64,000 bases of DNA from Sisyra terminalis (taxonomy: Eukaryota > Arthropoda > Insecta > Neuroptera > Sisyridae). The translations under genes and the position numbers were made by a program. Under the pieces are notes generated by a model. The model searched no databases and was not told the DNA's origin. It worked only from the letters and a program-made list of their open reading frames with translations. The DNA lies in the NCBI GenBank assembly GCA_958496175.1, contig OY292278.1, positions 5,704,001 through 5,768,000 of the forward strand, in the 5' to 3' direction. Below, one piece after another: positions 23,081 through 34,017 of the stretch (its first letter is position 1; every line of letters begins with the position of its first letter).

Positions 23081-23229
23081 GGTAGTATGATTTTAGTGGT
23101 ATTCGAATATTGCGATTTTGCGTTACTATAGTGGTGGAATATTGTTCAAACATCATAGAGCCTAAAGTTTGTAATGTTTTCATTTAAGATCTTTATAGTT
23201 ACAGTATACAGTTTACTTTTTTCTGAAAT

Positions 23230-23940
23230 TCTGAGCTAATTCTTTAACATTCATTGTCTTCCTCTTCTTCTGCCAAAAATCTTCTTATAAATCACCACAG
23301 TCCTTTGAAATATGACAACGTATTTGCACCTAACTATCCATTTTCTGATGTTCTTCCTTTAATCTCCGTATGTTTCATATTTCAAAAAATTTAAAAAAAA
23401 AATAACTTCAGAAATGTGTAAAAATCTTCTAATATTAAAATACTACAACTTCTCATCTCCTGGTGAAAGAACAATCCTCACAATTCTTCATTAAATGAAA
23501 GCGATTTAAAATTCCCATAGCTATCCATTTCCAGGAATTTTCCTTATACCTTCCTCTTTTCTTCACTAACTTTCAATTGCTTTGAAATAATGAACTTCAA
23601 AAATGTTTATAATATTCTTCCAATATCAATATACAAAAACAGCTCTACTTCTGGTGAAAAGACTAAAAAATTTTGCCTTTAAAACTTCAAAATTTGTGAT
23701 CACTTTTTTCTATTTGAAATTATTAAACTAGAAATGAATCTTAAAACTTTTTTTCCTTTCATTGCCAACTCTTTCTTCTGTCAGCATTTCCCTAAAAACC
23801 AGCAGAGTCCTTAACAAAGAAAATCAAATTTTTGATTCCTAGAAATATCCACTTTCTGATAGGGTCTTTTTTCTTCCCTTAAACTTAATTTTCTTTAAAA
23901 TTTCTCAAAAATAAAGAATATTTGGGATATATCCTATTAC
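23230..23940 (+). repeat. Diverged tandem repeats, about 185 bp period
   Basis: Units starting CTATCCATTTTC (about 23334), CTATCCATTTCC (about 23521) and ATATCCACTTTCTG (about 23845) share CTTCAGAAATGT/CTTCAAAAATGT, CTTCTAATATTAAAATAC-like and CTGGTGAAAAGAC-like blocks. A larger period near 510 bp is suggested by the CATTGTCTTCC/CATTGCCAACTC starts. Pyrimidine-rich and non-coding. Confidence 0.6.
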
Positions 23941-24382
23941 ATATGTCTTATTACATTTCAATCAGCTTCCCAGGAAGTTTAAGTTTCAAAGCGTTGGAGA
24001 AAATAGGAAAAATCGGGCGCTTATGTCACGATATTTCGTTATTCTAGTGTTGAAATATCAGATATTTTTATGCAAGAATTTTCGATTGAAAATTAGGGCG
24101 TTTTTTCAATAATTAGCCAAAATAAGGTGAAAAAATTAGTATTTAAAATCAACAAAAATTATTATTACAGTTTTGACATAATTTCACATAAATAGATTTG
24201 TAGTTGTAGATCATTTCATTAACTACAACTTTGCTATTTAACTGTTTTTCATAAGACTTGTACTGTATATACAATATATAGAATATATTGCGGTTCAATT
24301 TATGTAGTATAATTTAATATAATAATATACAAAATCATATCATAAACATAAAGTTGAACAGAAGTTCAAACATAAATATTTG

Positions 24383-24430
24383 TGACGTATTGCCCAGATA
24401 CGTATTTCGATTGCCAAGCAAGCTTCCTCA
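24383..24430 (-). ncRNA. Hammerhead-like core, family A copy 1 left arm
   Basis: The minus strand reads CTGAGGAA, a short stem-loop, GCAATC, GAAA, then ACGTAT with CTGGGCA loop and ATACGTC. Stem II is weak here (CTTGC with GCAATC), while the ACGTAT/ATACGT helix and a GTC triplet are kept. No stem I partner is evident, so cleavage is unproven. Confidence 0.4.
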
Positions 24431-24483
24431 GTGGTCATGAAGTAGATTGGATCACCCCGTAACTGCTTTGTGATGATTGACCA

Positions 24484-24531
24484 CTGAGGAAGATGGCTTG
24501 GCAATCGAAATACGTATCTGGACAATACGTC
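24484..24531 (+). ncRNA. Hammerhead-like core, family A copy 1 right arm
   Basis: CTGAGGAA, stem GATGGC/GCAATC with a TTG loop and one mismatch, GAAA, then ACGTAT/ATACGT and GTC. Same 48 nt length as the other family A cores. Confidence 0.4.
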
Positions 24532-25507
24532 ACAAATATTTTTGTTTGGACTTCTGTTCAAATTTATGTTTATGGTATGATTTTTATATATTATTATATT
24601 AAATTTTACTACATAATTTGGACCGCAATATTTTCTATATATTTTATACACAGTATAACTGTTCAAAGTCAGCGAAAAAATCTTATTTTGATAAGACTTG
24701 TAGTCTTACCAAAAATTGAGATAAATTGATTTTACTTTTAAAATTCATCGTCTCCCTCCTTCAACCTCATATCACCTGTAAACTATTTTCCTTTTCTTTT
24801 TTCTATATTCTCATCCTTTTCCAATGGATTTCATCTTATTATAAATTTATTTCGTTTGAAAAATTATCGACATTGATTTATGCTGTTCTATTTTAAATAT
24901 TGATCTCCATATTATTCTCATTGATCTATAAATATAGTTCAAGGAAATTACTGAACAAGAAATCTTCCCTAATTGAAATAAATTACCATTCTCCTGATGG
25001 CTCATCAAAAAAAAAAAAAAAATTGTTATCATAAATATTTCAAAATAGTAAACACCCAAAACTGGTTGTGACGAATAAAACTAAAATCACCTTTTTTTCT
25101 CAATCAAATTGTTTATGAGCTTTCAAGCTTCCTCTCAACTGTGTTTCCCCCACCACTAAAATATTATTCAAATAACTCTTCGAAAGTTTGTCCTTGATTC
25201 AAGTTCTCCAACTTACAAAAAAAAAAACGAACGAACTATTTTCCTCTTTCTTCTCGCCACCCCCTTATAAATCCACCCAAATGTATACATTTTCAATTTT
25301 ATTTCTCAAGAAACAGTCGAACGTCCAAAGAAAAAAAAAAAGAAGCAACCATACAAAACACAGACAAAAAACAAATGAATTATTCATTTTTATCTTTTTT
25401 TTTATTTATTCAATTTGTTAATCAAAGTCGTCAAACAAACAACCGAACGACGAACACCGAAACAAACGAAAGCGGCAAAGCTTCGCGAACGATAGGTGTG
25501 AGCTTTT

Positions 25508-25521
25508 GGGGGGGGGGGGGG
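25508..25521. repeat. Poly(G) run of 14
   Basis: An uninterrupted G tract in strongly AT-rich surroundings, preceded by TGTGAGCTTTT. Confidence 0.95.
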
Positions 25522-25814
25522 TGGAAGTCGCTTTTAAATTAATACATTTGAGGCGTTGAAACCAAAAGATCTAGCGCCGTATTTGAAATTTACAAATGTT
25601 TCAACTTATTTATATATATATATGTATATATAAATATTATTTTTTTTTTGGGAAAAGTACGCAAGTTGGCCGCATCTTCGTCTTGTTTTACATTCAAATT
25701 TATTTATTTGTTAATTTCGAGACTTTGTTTCGCATAATTTTCGTGCGTTTTGTTTCCATCTATTAACAAGTGTGACGCTTTTGCGGCTTGAGCTTTCATT
25801 TCTTTATATTAACA

Positions 25815-25819
<5 letters not shown>

Positions 25820-25895
<76 letters not shown>
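25820..25895. repeat. Long (AT)n microsatellite
   Basis: About 75 bases of uninterrupted AT, the longest simple repeat in the window. It produces a Tyr-Ile frame on the minus strand that is not a gene. Confidence 0.97.
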
Positions 25896-25898
<3 letters not shown>

Positions 25899-26189
25899 TA
25901 TACATATATATACAAATGTGCTGTGTGAAGTTTTGTCTTACACCAACGTAAATTATTCGTTTTACGTTGAGTCGTTTGCATAATTTTCTAATGGGGTAAA
26001 CGAAGGTGCGACTGTTGTATGGGATCTTCACCGAAGAATTTCAAACGTGCCGTCTAAACATTATGTAAAATTATTTTAAATGTGTGGAACTTGGAATTAA
26101 AATTATTATTTCAAACATTACAATTCAAATTTGGGGTAGGTACGACTGTGGACGCGTTACGGCTGTGGATTGTATGGAGGAATCAAAAG

Positions 26190-26420
26190 AACGCTAAAAG
26201 CCACAGACATGCTATATTTGGGGATGAAATTGATAATTAAGTTGTATGGAGATAAATAAATAAAGAACTGGGGAAAAAAAGCCTTGTAAACTAGTGCCTT
26301 ATCTTCAATGGGAAGTTTGGAATCCCTTTTCAATAGCCAAGGAAGTTGTTTGGACCTACAGTAATTTTTTAATTTATTTTGTGCAAAGATTATATCAATT
26401 CTTCTAGAAATTCCAAAGTA
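26190..26420 (-). pseudogene. Possible jockey-like retrotransposon fragment
   Basis: The minus-strand frame at 26157-26453 contains QLPWLLKRDSKLPIEDKALV followed by YKAF. This resembles the segment after the reverse transcriptase domain in jockey-clade elements (WLL.R.SKLS..NKLL.YK..LKP.W.YG). The expected WTYGIQLWG sequence is not preserved and the rest of the frame does not match, so either the fragment is very short or the resemblance is chance. No start context and no other element domains are adjacent. Confidence 0.35.
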
Positions 26421-27054
26421 TAATGAGTAGAATCCGGACGATCCTAAACTCAAAAATTACATTTTTTCTTATAAATAATCGGAGAGCTTTTTTGAAATTG
26501 TTCTCATTTCAATCAATCAAATCGTCTTCTAAGGGTGGAAAAATAAAGAACGATTGATTTCTTTTCTATTAAAAAGTTGCCAGAACAACTATTTGGATTG
26601 TACAATTGCGCCGTTTAAAAATTGTGTTAAAAAATTAAAAAATTACAACAAATCAAATAATCAGCCATTGGATTCACAATATTACAATATGGTTGTTGAG
26701 AATTTACGACCAATCAAGAGAATTGATACCAGATGCAAATTACGTATCAAAAAAAGTAAGTCATACAATGTTTGTAAACTCAGTAAAATTAACTAATAAA
26801 GAAAAATGTCATAAAACATTTGAAAATGTAAATTTTCAATATTTAGATTAGTTAATTAATACTAAATTAGTGAAAGGATTGCCAGATAAAATTGAAAACA
26901 ATTAAATGAAATGCTCAAATTGTATTGAAAGTAAAATAACTTATATACCTTCTAATAGGTAATAAAATTAAGATCTCAGCTTTTACTAAATAAGAAGACA
27001 ATTCACATTGTTTAAGATCGGTTTTTTATTTAATATTTTTTAATATTCAAATTA

Positions 27055-27087
27055 GCTACGTTTCGTTACGTCTCGTAACTTCATTAG
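27055..27087 (-). ncRNA. Hammerhead-like core, family B copy 1 left arm
   Basis: The minus strand reads CTAATGAA, then stem GTTACG/CGTAAC with AGA loop (perfect 6 bp), then GAAACGTAGC. The conserved CTGA is changed to CTAA. Confidence 0.45.
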
Positions 27088-27464
27088 ACTTCTTAAATCA
27101 CAAAAAATATAATATTTTCAATTTAAATCCAATAAATAAAAAATATTTTTCATTTATAAATAAATATTTTTTATTTAATTTGGGAGCTTTTTCGGTATTA
27201 AGTCCAAATAAGGTAAAAAAAAATATTTTATATCAAAAATATTATGGTGTATTTAGATATAAATTCACATAAAAAGATTTGTAGTTGTAGATCATTTCAT
27301 TACCTACAATTTTGCTATTTAACTGTTTTCCATTAGACTTGTACTGTATATAAAATATATAGAATATATTGCGGTCCATTTTATGTGGTATAATTTAATT
27401 TAGTAATATATAAAATCATACCATAGACATAAATTTGAACAGAAGTTCAAACAAAAATATTCGT

Positions 27465-27512
27465 GACGTTTTGCCCAGATACGTATTTCGATTACCAAGC
27501 AAGCTTCATCAG
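27465..27512 (-). ncRNA. Hammerhead-like core, family A copy 2 left arm
   Basis: CTGATGAA, stem region ending GTAATC, GAAA, ACGTAT/loop, and AAACGTC. The box is intact. Confidence 0.42.
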
Positions 27513-27564
27513 TGGTCATCAAGTAGTTTGGATCACCCCGTAACTGCTTTGTGATGATTGACGA

Positions 27565-27612
27565 CTGAGGAAGATTGCTTGGCAATCGAAATACGTATCT
27601 GGGCAATACGTC
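27565..27612 (+). ncRNA. Hammerhead-like core, family A copy 2 right arm
   Basis: CTGAGGAA, perfect stem GATTGC/GCAATC with TTG loop, GAAA, ACGTAT/CTGGGCA/ATACGT helix and GTC. Confidence 0.45.
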
Positions 27613-27845
27613 ACAAATATTTTTGTTTGAACTTCTGTTAAAATTTATGTCTATGGTATGATTTTATATATTATTAAATGAAATTATACCACATAAATTG
27701 GACCGCAATATATTCTTTATATTGTATACACATAATATTTTCAATTTAAATTCAATAAATAAAAAATATTTATTGATAAATGTAAAATATTTTTTATTTA
27801 TTGAATATAAATTGAAAATATTATATTTTTTGTGATTCAAGAAGC

Positions 27846-27878
27846 CCGATGAAGTTACGAGACGTAACGAAACGTAGC
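27846..27878 (+). ncRNA. Hammerhead-like core, family B copy 1 right arm
   Basis: CCGATGAA (T to C change in the CTGATGA box), stem GTTACG/CGTAAC with AGA loop, then GAAACGTAGC. No cleavage-triplet helix is visible. Confidence 0.45.
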
Positions 27879-29440
27879 TAATTTGAATATTAAAAAGTAT
27901 TAATTAAAAAAACCAATCTTAAGCAACCTGAATTTTCTTCTTATACCTTTTAATAAAGAACTAAGACTATTGAAATTTTAGAATTGATTCGTACAGATTT
28001 AAATGCTCCACATAACAAAACTGGTTATGGTAGTGAAAAATATTTTTTGACATTATTAACGATTATATTAAATGCACAATGCTTTTTTGTATTAAGAATA
28101 AACCGAAACTGCAGTTTGTCAGTTTAGTGGAAAATAAATTCAACAATAAGGTAAAGAAATTACGATGTGATATTGGTAAAGAATATTTAAACTGAAATAT
28201 TTATAATTTCGTAAGATATAAAGGAATAGAGTTATTACCATGTCCACTATACGAATAGTGGAGAAATATAATAGATCGATATTTGATATAGGTTGATGTC
28301 TAATGATGGAAGTCAAGATTCATAGGAGATGTAAGTTTTAAATCATTAGAGTAGCAAAGTATTTTTAAAAATAGAACAATTGCAAATGCAGTAGAGAATA
28401 AAACTCTTTATGAAATGTTTTCGGTGTTAAATCAAATGTAAAAAATTTAAAGATTTAAGGCAGTAGGTAGAGTATATGTTAGGGTACCAGAAGTTTTAAG
28501 AAAGAGTAAAGGGGAAAATAAAGCCCAATTAGAAGTATTAGTAGATTATAATGAAAAAAAGCTATATAGTGTTACTAAATAAAAGCATAATTAATGTTAG
28601 AAATAAATAAATAACCGAAAAAAGCACTCAACTAATTTGTCTTGGAAAAATTTTATGATCAAAAGGATAGAGATTTAGAAAATTGATTCCGAAATCAATG
28701 AAACCTATGAAGATGTAAGTGATGGAAGTTCAGAAGAAAATAGAGAAAAGTTCTACATAGAAAGAAGAACTAAAAAGAAAGAAAAGTCAAATTTTTAGGT
28801 ATGGCCATCAAGTATCACATTTTATTTACGTAAACTATATTGATGCAAATGTATCAAATACATTTGAGGAAGCGATGTACTCCAATGAATATAAAGAGTG
28901 GCAAAAGCAATGGACTTAGAAATTAATAGTTTAAATATAAATAAAACTTGGAAAATTGTTGATAAACCAATCGATTAAATGGTAATTAATGATAAATGGG
29001 TTTTTAAAAGGAAAAACTATTAATGTTTATAAGGCTAGATTAGTTGTACGGGGATTCCAGCAAAGGGAATACTTTGATAATATTTATTCACCATTAGGAA
29101 AAATACAGTTTGTAAAAATAATTTGTTCATAGAACAATTGGATGTTGAGGCAGCGTTTTAAATGGTCATGTAAGTTAGAAGTTTATGTAGATCAACCAAA
29201 AAGTTATGAAACTGGAGATAGTAAGGATTACCAATTGATAAAGGCATTTTTTGATCTCAAAGAAAGTCCTTGAATCTGGTATGCTTGTTTCAGCAAATTT
29301 ATTGAAAAATTGAATTTTATTAGAACTCATTATGATTACTGTTTAAATGTTAACAATGCAAGCAAAGTTCCAATATATTTAAACAATTTTTGTCGATGAT
29401 CTTCTAGTTTGTAGTAAAGATAAAATAAAAATAAAATAAT

Positions 29441-30612
29441 TGATTTCTTGGCTTACAAAATATAAAATAGGAAACCCATGGCATATAATAAGCCTAAAGC
29501 AGCCATCTTGAGGTATATTTATAGACAAAAAAACTTTAGTTTTCACAAAGATTACCAAATATTTTCCAATCACAGGAAAACTAAAGAAAATATTTTATTC
29601 GATAAAGAAGAAATTATTTTTCTCAATGATATTTACAGAACTCACTCCAGTATACTTGTACTAATAGAAAAGCTATGAGCTTTGAAATTACAAGAAAAAG
29701 AAAAAAAAAACATTAAGAAATATACGAAGAGTTCTTTTATCAAATGCATAAATAACAGCAGAATTAAAATTAAAAAAAAATCATAAATGTCACTGAATGC
29801 AACTCGTAAATTCGTTCGTTTTCTTATAAATTTCTAAAAGCGTCTTGAAAATATCTTGCCGTGCATTTGAAATGCATTTTGCACGTCTTAATTCCCCATT
29901 TTCGAGCCCCAGCGACGACTCCATATTGCTCGGCTAGCTAACCTTATATTTTATTTATGAAATAAACACGAACCGAAGTACAAATGCAAATATAAATTTA
30001 TATTTTTCATTCGAAAACACACTATCATTATTTTCCGTTCGTTGAAATTAAAACGAGCAACAACGTTTTCATAACCCATTATTATGCTCAACTATTCAAA
30101 AATGAATAAATAATAACAATAATAATATGAATATAGGAATTTGAATATGAAAGTTTTCGAGCGCGGAGATTTGGGAGGATTTGCTGCTTTCCATTGCCAG
30201 ATGGATAATGAGAAAGAATGCCTTCTTTTTAAACTTTGAATTTGCAGCCAAGCTGAAATAATGCTTTAGTGTATAGAGGGAGAATGGAGAAAAAAAAATT
30301 GGCGTACAAAAGGTAGGAATAATTTTCATAAGGAAAGTTTTATGTAGGCTTTGTTGATTTTAATTTTCATTGAAAACTCAAATCCCCGTCGTTTATTTAG
30401 TATGAAGAAAAAAAAACATTGGCTGAGTTTCAATTTATTTAAAAACGAAGAAAATTCATCTTGAAGATTAAGGGTTGTCAAGCAAAAGTTAATAACTTTT
30501 AAGTCTAAGATCTCAACCCTACTAAAACCTTAACTTTTAAAAATCTGATCAATGACAACACCATTGCATTCAATTTTCACAGTTTATTTAAGCAAAAGAC
30601 TTTTTCGAAAGG
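29441..30612. other. Copia 3' remains fading into a unique block
   Basis: After the reverse transcriptase box the frame decays and no RNase H motif is readable. About 29800-30300 is unique sequence with moderate GC. No gene was recognised. Confidence 0.35.
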
Positions 30613-33106
30613 AAAGGGTCTAGCAGGATTTACATGGCAAGTTGGCCCCCAAATAGGAACCTATGTCGATACTTATGTCAAAATATCGGCTTGATATACA
30701 AACGTATTTTATATACTTTTCGCGACCAAATTCCTCTTTGTCCTGGAGATATTGGCAAAAATATCCCCCCGCATGGCTATTTTTCAAAGTTATGTATCTC
30801 GAAAACTAATTAAGCTAGAGAAGTGAAACTAACGCAGGGCTGTAGATTATTTAACAGAGTATATCATTTATTTTTTTGAAATTTTTAGAAAAAAAATTAT
30901 ACAAAAAAATCCCAAAAAACAAATGAAATAATTTTTTTTATGTGTTCTTTGAAAATGGCAATCACGAAAAAAATATATTTTATGCTTCTATATAAGGACT
31001 ATTACTCATAAAAATTGCGTGAAAAAATAGTTGGTGTAACATTTTGAAAAAAAATGGCATTTGTAACGCCTAATAATATACCTCGGTTTTATTTTTTTTC
31101 GAAGTGCTTCGCCAACTTTTTTTCACAAAACTTCAATAAAAACTAGGCCACATAAAGCAGCCAAACATATATTATTTTCATAATTATAAGTCTAAGGAAA
31201 TATAAAAAAAAATGTTTTTATTAGTTTTTTTTTTGTTTTTCTATATTTACTCTTAAGATGATTACTTTCAAGATCAAAATAATTGATCACAAAAGAAAAA
31301 AAAACCAACTAATGTTCAATTTTATTAGAATAAGAATAAAAAAAATTATCGTCACTGCCATAATTTATTACAACTGGAATAGTATGGGTCTCCAATTAAT
31401 TCTGGGTACATATTGGCGGCATCTGAATAACTTGGTTTTCTTCGTTTAGCTTAGGATATTATTCACTGATTCATACCAAAATTTTTACAGTGGGCGAATA
31501 AATAAACTATCAAATAATATTTTAAATTATTGTGTTAAATAAGCACCTAATATCATTAGGGTAGAAATAAAATCAAGACATATGTATGTCATATTTTTTT
31601 TAAAATTTTAGAAAAAAAAATTATACAAAAAAAATTCCAAATAACAAATGAAATATTTTTTTTATGTGTTCTCTGAAAATGACAATCACGAAAAAAAATT
31701 TTTATACTTCTACTAGAGCGCTATTACTCATAAAAATTGCGTTAAAAAATAAATAGTGTAACACCTTGGAAAAAAAATAAATGTGATTTACGCCCAGTAG
31801 TATACCTCGGTTTTATTTTTTTTTCGAAGTGTTGCACCAATTTTTTTTTTCACAAAACTTCAATAAAATAAGGCCACATATTGGAGCAAAATATATATTT
31901 TTTTCATATTTGTAAGTCTAAGGAAAAAAAAAAAATAAAAAAAAATTTTTTTAATAGTTTTTTTGTTTTTCTATATTTACTCTTAAGATGATTACTTTCA
32001 AGATCAAAATAATTGATCCCAAAAGAAAAAAAAACAACAAGTGTTCAATTTTTATTAAAATAAGAAAAAAAAAATTATCGTCACTGTTATAGTTTATTAC
32101 AACTGGAATATTATGAACCTAAAATAATTTAGTTAGTATTTCGTAGGACGCAGAGTTCTGGATAATTATTGTTCATATGAAAAATAACAAATAAAAGCTG
32201 TTGCATGAGAACAATATCCCACTGTAAAGTTTCTATTGGAGAATGACAGGAATAACGCATAATATTGTTGCAATCTTTACTATTCGAAATATAGTCGAAA
32301 TACAATATATCATATACATATATCTTGATTTTACTTCTATCCTAATGATATTTGGTGATTATTTTACACATTGTTTTAAAATATAATTTGATAGCTCATT
32401 TATTTGCCCACTTTTGGTAGAACCTGTAAAAATTTTGGCATGAGCCAGTAAATAATATCCTAAGTTAAACGAAGAAATCCAAGTAATTCAGATGCCGTCA
32501 ATAAGTACCTAGAATTAATTGGAGATGCATAGTATTCCAGTTGTAATAAATTATAACAGTGACAATAATTTTTTTTTATTCTTATTTTAATAAAAATTGA
32601 ACACTAGTTGTTTTTTTTTTCTTTTGGGATCAATTATTTTGATCTTGAAAGTAATCATCTTAAGTGTTTTTTCAAAGTGTTGCACCCACTATTTTTTCAC
32701 GCAACTTTTATGAGTTAAAGTGCTCATGTAGAAGCATAAAATATATTTTTTTCGTGATTGTCATTTTCAGAGAACACATAAAAAAAAATATTTCATTTGT
32801 TTTTTGGATTTTTTTGTATAATTTTTTTTCCTAAAAATTTCAAAAAAATATATGATATACTCTGTAAAATTATCTAAAGCCTCGCATTAGTTTCACTTCT
32901 TTAGCTTAATCAGTTTTTGTGATATATAACTTTGAAAAATAGCCTTGCGGAGGGACATTTTTGCCCATATGTCAAGGTTAAAGAGAAATTTGATCGCGAA
33001 AAGTATATAAAATATGTTTGTATATCAAGCCGATATTTTGACATAAGTTTCGACATAGGTTCCTATTTGGGGACCAACTCGCCATGTGGATCCTGCTAGA
33101 CCCTTT
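30613..33106. repeat. Very large foldback element, family E (2.5 kb)
   Basis: The termini AAAGGGTCTAGCAGGATTTA (from 30613) and the complementary end (to about 33106) bound a near-complete palindrome: GGAACCTATGTCGA near 30657 pairs with TCGACATAGGTTCC near 33049. Inside, 30880-31265 and 31590-31990 are direct copies of each other (shared CGAAAAAAATATATTTTATG-like, TATACCTCGGTTTTATTTTT and TCTTAAGATGATTACTTTCA), and both are inverted relative to about 32560-32870. AGTGGGCGAATAAATAAACT near 31490 pairs with sequence near 32400. There is no coding capacity and no clear target duplication. Confidence 0.82.
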
Positions 33107-34017
33107 TCTCAAACGATAGTTTAACAGTAAACACCGATTGAAAAATGTAGTTAGAAAAGTTTCTACGATGAAAAAAAAAACGTTGATGTTACCAATTTAT
33201 GTAAGATAATAAATATTTAATCTCCATAAAACATAGAAGGCTGAAGCGGAAACTACCACAAGAGCTCCAAGAAGTAGTAGATGTTTGACCACAAGATCAA
33301 AAACCAAACAACAAATAAAAAATACAAAAGACAGAGGAATGAAGTTCGACTCCTCCAGCTACTGAAACGCCGCTAAAGACCAATTGCCCGACATCACCAC
33401 CATGATATAGCGACACACCGCTGAACTGGTGCAAAATACACAAAAGTCCACAAAAAAAAATATTTAATCCGGAATCGAAACCAGAGGGAAAAAAAATGAC
33501 GGCTAATCTGCGATGAATAAAAACGGTGGCAATGTTCATCATCTCTCGGTTCAAAAGGTGCACGACTTAGCCTCAATCATTCACCAAACATTTTCTCGTT
33601 AAACATTCCCCGTGCCGGCCGTCGAAACGTTCGTCTTTAAAACCGTCAATTTCGAATGGAAAACGGTTGAGCAAGTGAGCGGCGACCCTTGAAAAATTCG
33701 TATAAATTCCGAAATGTTCTCAACAAATGGACCTTGGCGCTGTTTCGCTGTTTCGTTGGCTTCATTTTTCACTTATCATAATATATACTACGGTAATGTC
33801 AAACGACAAAAAGAAAAGAAAAAAAACGACGAAATGAAACTTGGACGCCACGAAAATGGAAAATATGGAGAAAAACTAGGGGCCAAGTATGGCGAGACGA
33901 AAAATGGCAATCTATGCTTGACCAGGCTTGGGAAAAGGGAGAAATAATGATTGTAAAAGGAAAAATAGAGGGATATATATATTATGTATGTGTACATGAT
34001 TGATAAGACTCCCCCCA
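33107..34017. other. Unique block with GC-richer island (33500-33960)
   Basis: No repeat partner and no coding domain. A GTTCGACTC string near 33347 resembles an RNA polymerase III B box but has no tRNA fold. Confidence 0.35.

Larger units (their letters stand above)
24090..24700. mobile_element. Palindromic element, family A copy 1
   Basis: Arms of about 200 bp (24245-24440 against 24478-24655) pair around 24460. The arm begins with a TGTATATACAATATATAGAA-like end and TATTGCGGTTCAATTTATGT, and runs inwards to GTGACGTATTGCCCAGATAC, ATTTCGATTGCCAAGC and CCTCAGTGGTCAT. A non-palindromic left part (24090-24240) is shared with copy 2. A right-hand extension (CAGTATAACT... AAATCTTATTTTGATAAG) is shared, inverted, with copy 3. 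Each arm ends in a hammerhead-like core. Inverted long repeats with a one-sided extension resemble the pseudo-LTR arrangement of Penelope-like elements; there is no reverse transcriptase. Confidence 0.75.
24701..26156. other. AT-rich to GC-mixed unique block with simple repeats
   Basis: It includes a GC-richer part (25430-25780), a run of 14 G at 25508-25521, short TA tracts near 25612 and a long (AT)n tract. A pyrimidine-rich part lies at 25090-25260. No gene was recognised. Confidence 0.4.
27178..27731. mobile_element. Palindromic element, family A copy 2, nested in family B copy 1
   Basis: The flanks 27109-27177 and 27732-27800 are 69 bp direct repeats of the family B centre (both begin ATAATATTTTCAATTTAAAT and end TATTTTTTATTTA), as expected for a very long target-site duplication. 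The element has the left single-copy part (from TTTGGGAGCTTTTTC), then arms pairing around 27530 with the same sequence as copies 1 and 3. Confidence 0.78.
26958..27941. mobile_element. Palindromic element, family B copy 1, inserted in copia
   Basis: It is flanked by a 14 bp duplication, TATACCTTCTAATA at 26944-26957 and TATACCTTTTAATA at 27942-27955, which also splits the copia frame at homologous codons. The ends pair as AAGACAATT...TTGTTTAAGATCGG on the left against its complement on the right. The left side has a further extension of about 35 bp (containing AGATCTCAGCTTTTACTAAA) that appears at the right side of copy 2. Arms carry hammerhead-like cores. A family A copy is nested in the middle. 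There is no coding capacity. The long, variable target duplication suggests target-primed insertion. Confidence 0.82.
26750..29440 (+). pseudogene. Ty1/copia retrotransposon polyprotein, decayed and interrupted
   Basis: Order along the plus strand: GAG-pre-integrase segment (about 26806-26950: VNFQYLD, TKLVKGLPDKIENN, KCSNCIESK), an insertion (26958-27941), then integrase core pieces (about 27975-28300: LELIRTDLNAPHNKTGYG, then RYKGIELLPCPLY and NRSIFDIG), and reverse transcriptase (29025-29430: KARLVVRGFQQREYFD, LEQLDVEAAF, FVDDLLVCSKD at 29387-29419). The last is the catalytic YVDD-type box of copia. Many stops and frameshifts separate these. RNase H and LTRs were not found. An open frame at 26554-26796 may be the upstream part but has no motif. 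The domain order integrase before reverse transcriptase fixes the superfamily. Confidence 0.9.

Noticed and set aside
26190..26420. Firm assignment to the jockey clade
   Set aside because: Only about 20 residues resemble the family and the next diagnostic block is absent, so it is kept as a low-confidence feature only.
26554..26796. 80-codon open frame upstream of copia as a separate gene
   Set aside because: It lies where upstream copia sequence is expected, and a frame-shifted continuation leads into the pre-integrase segment; no independent domain.
33330..33365. Possible tRNA (GTTCGACTC B-box-like string)
   Set aside because: No cloverleaf can be formed: acceptor and anticodon stems are missing, and no A box lies at the right distance.
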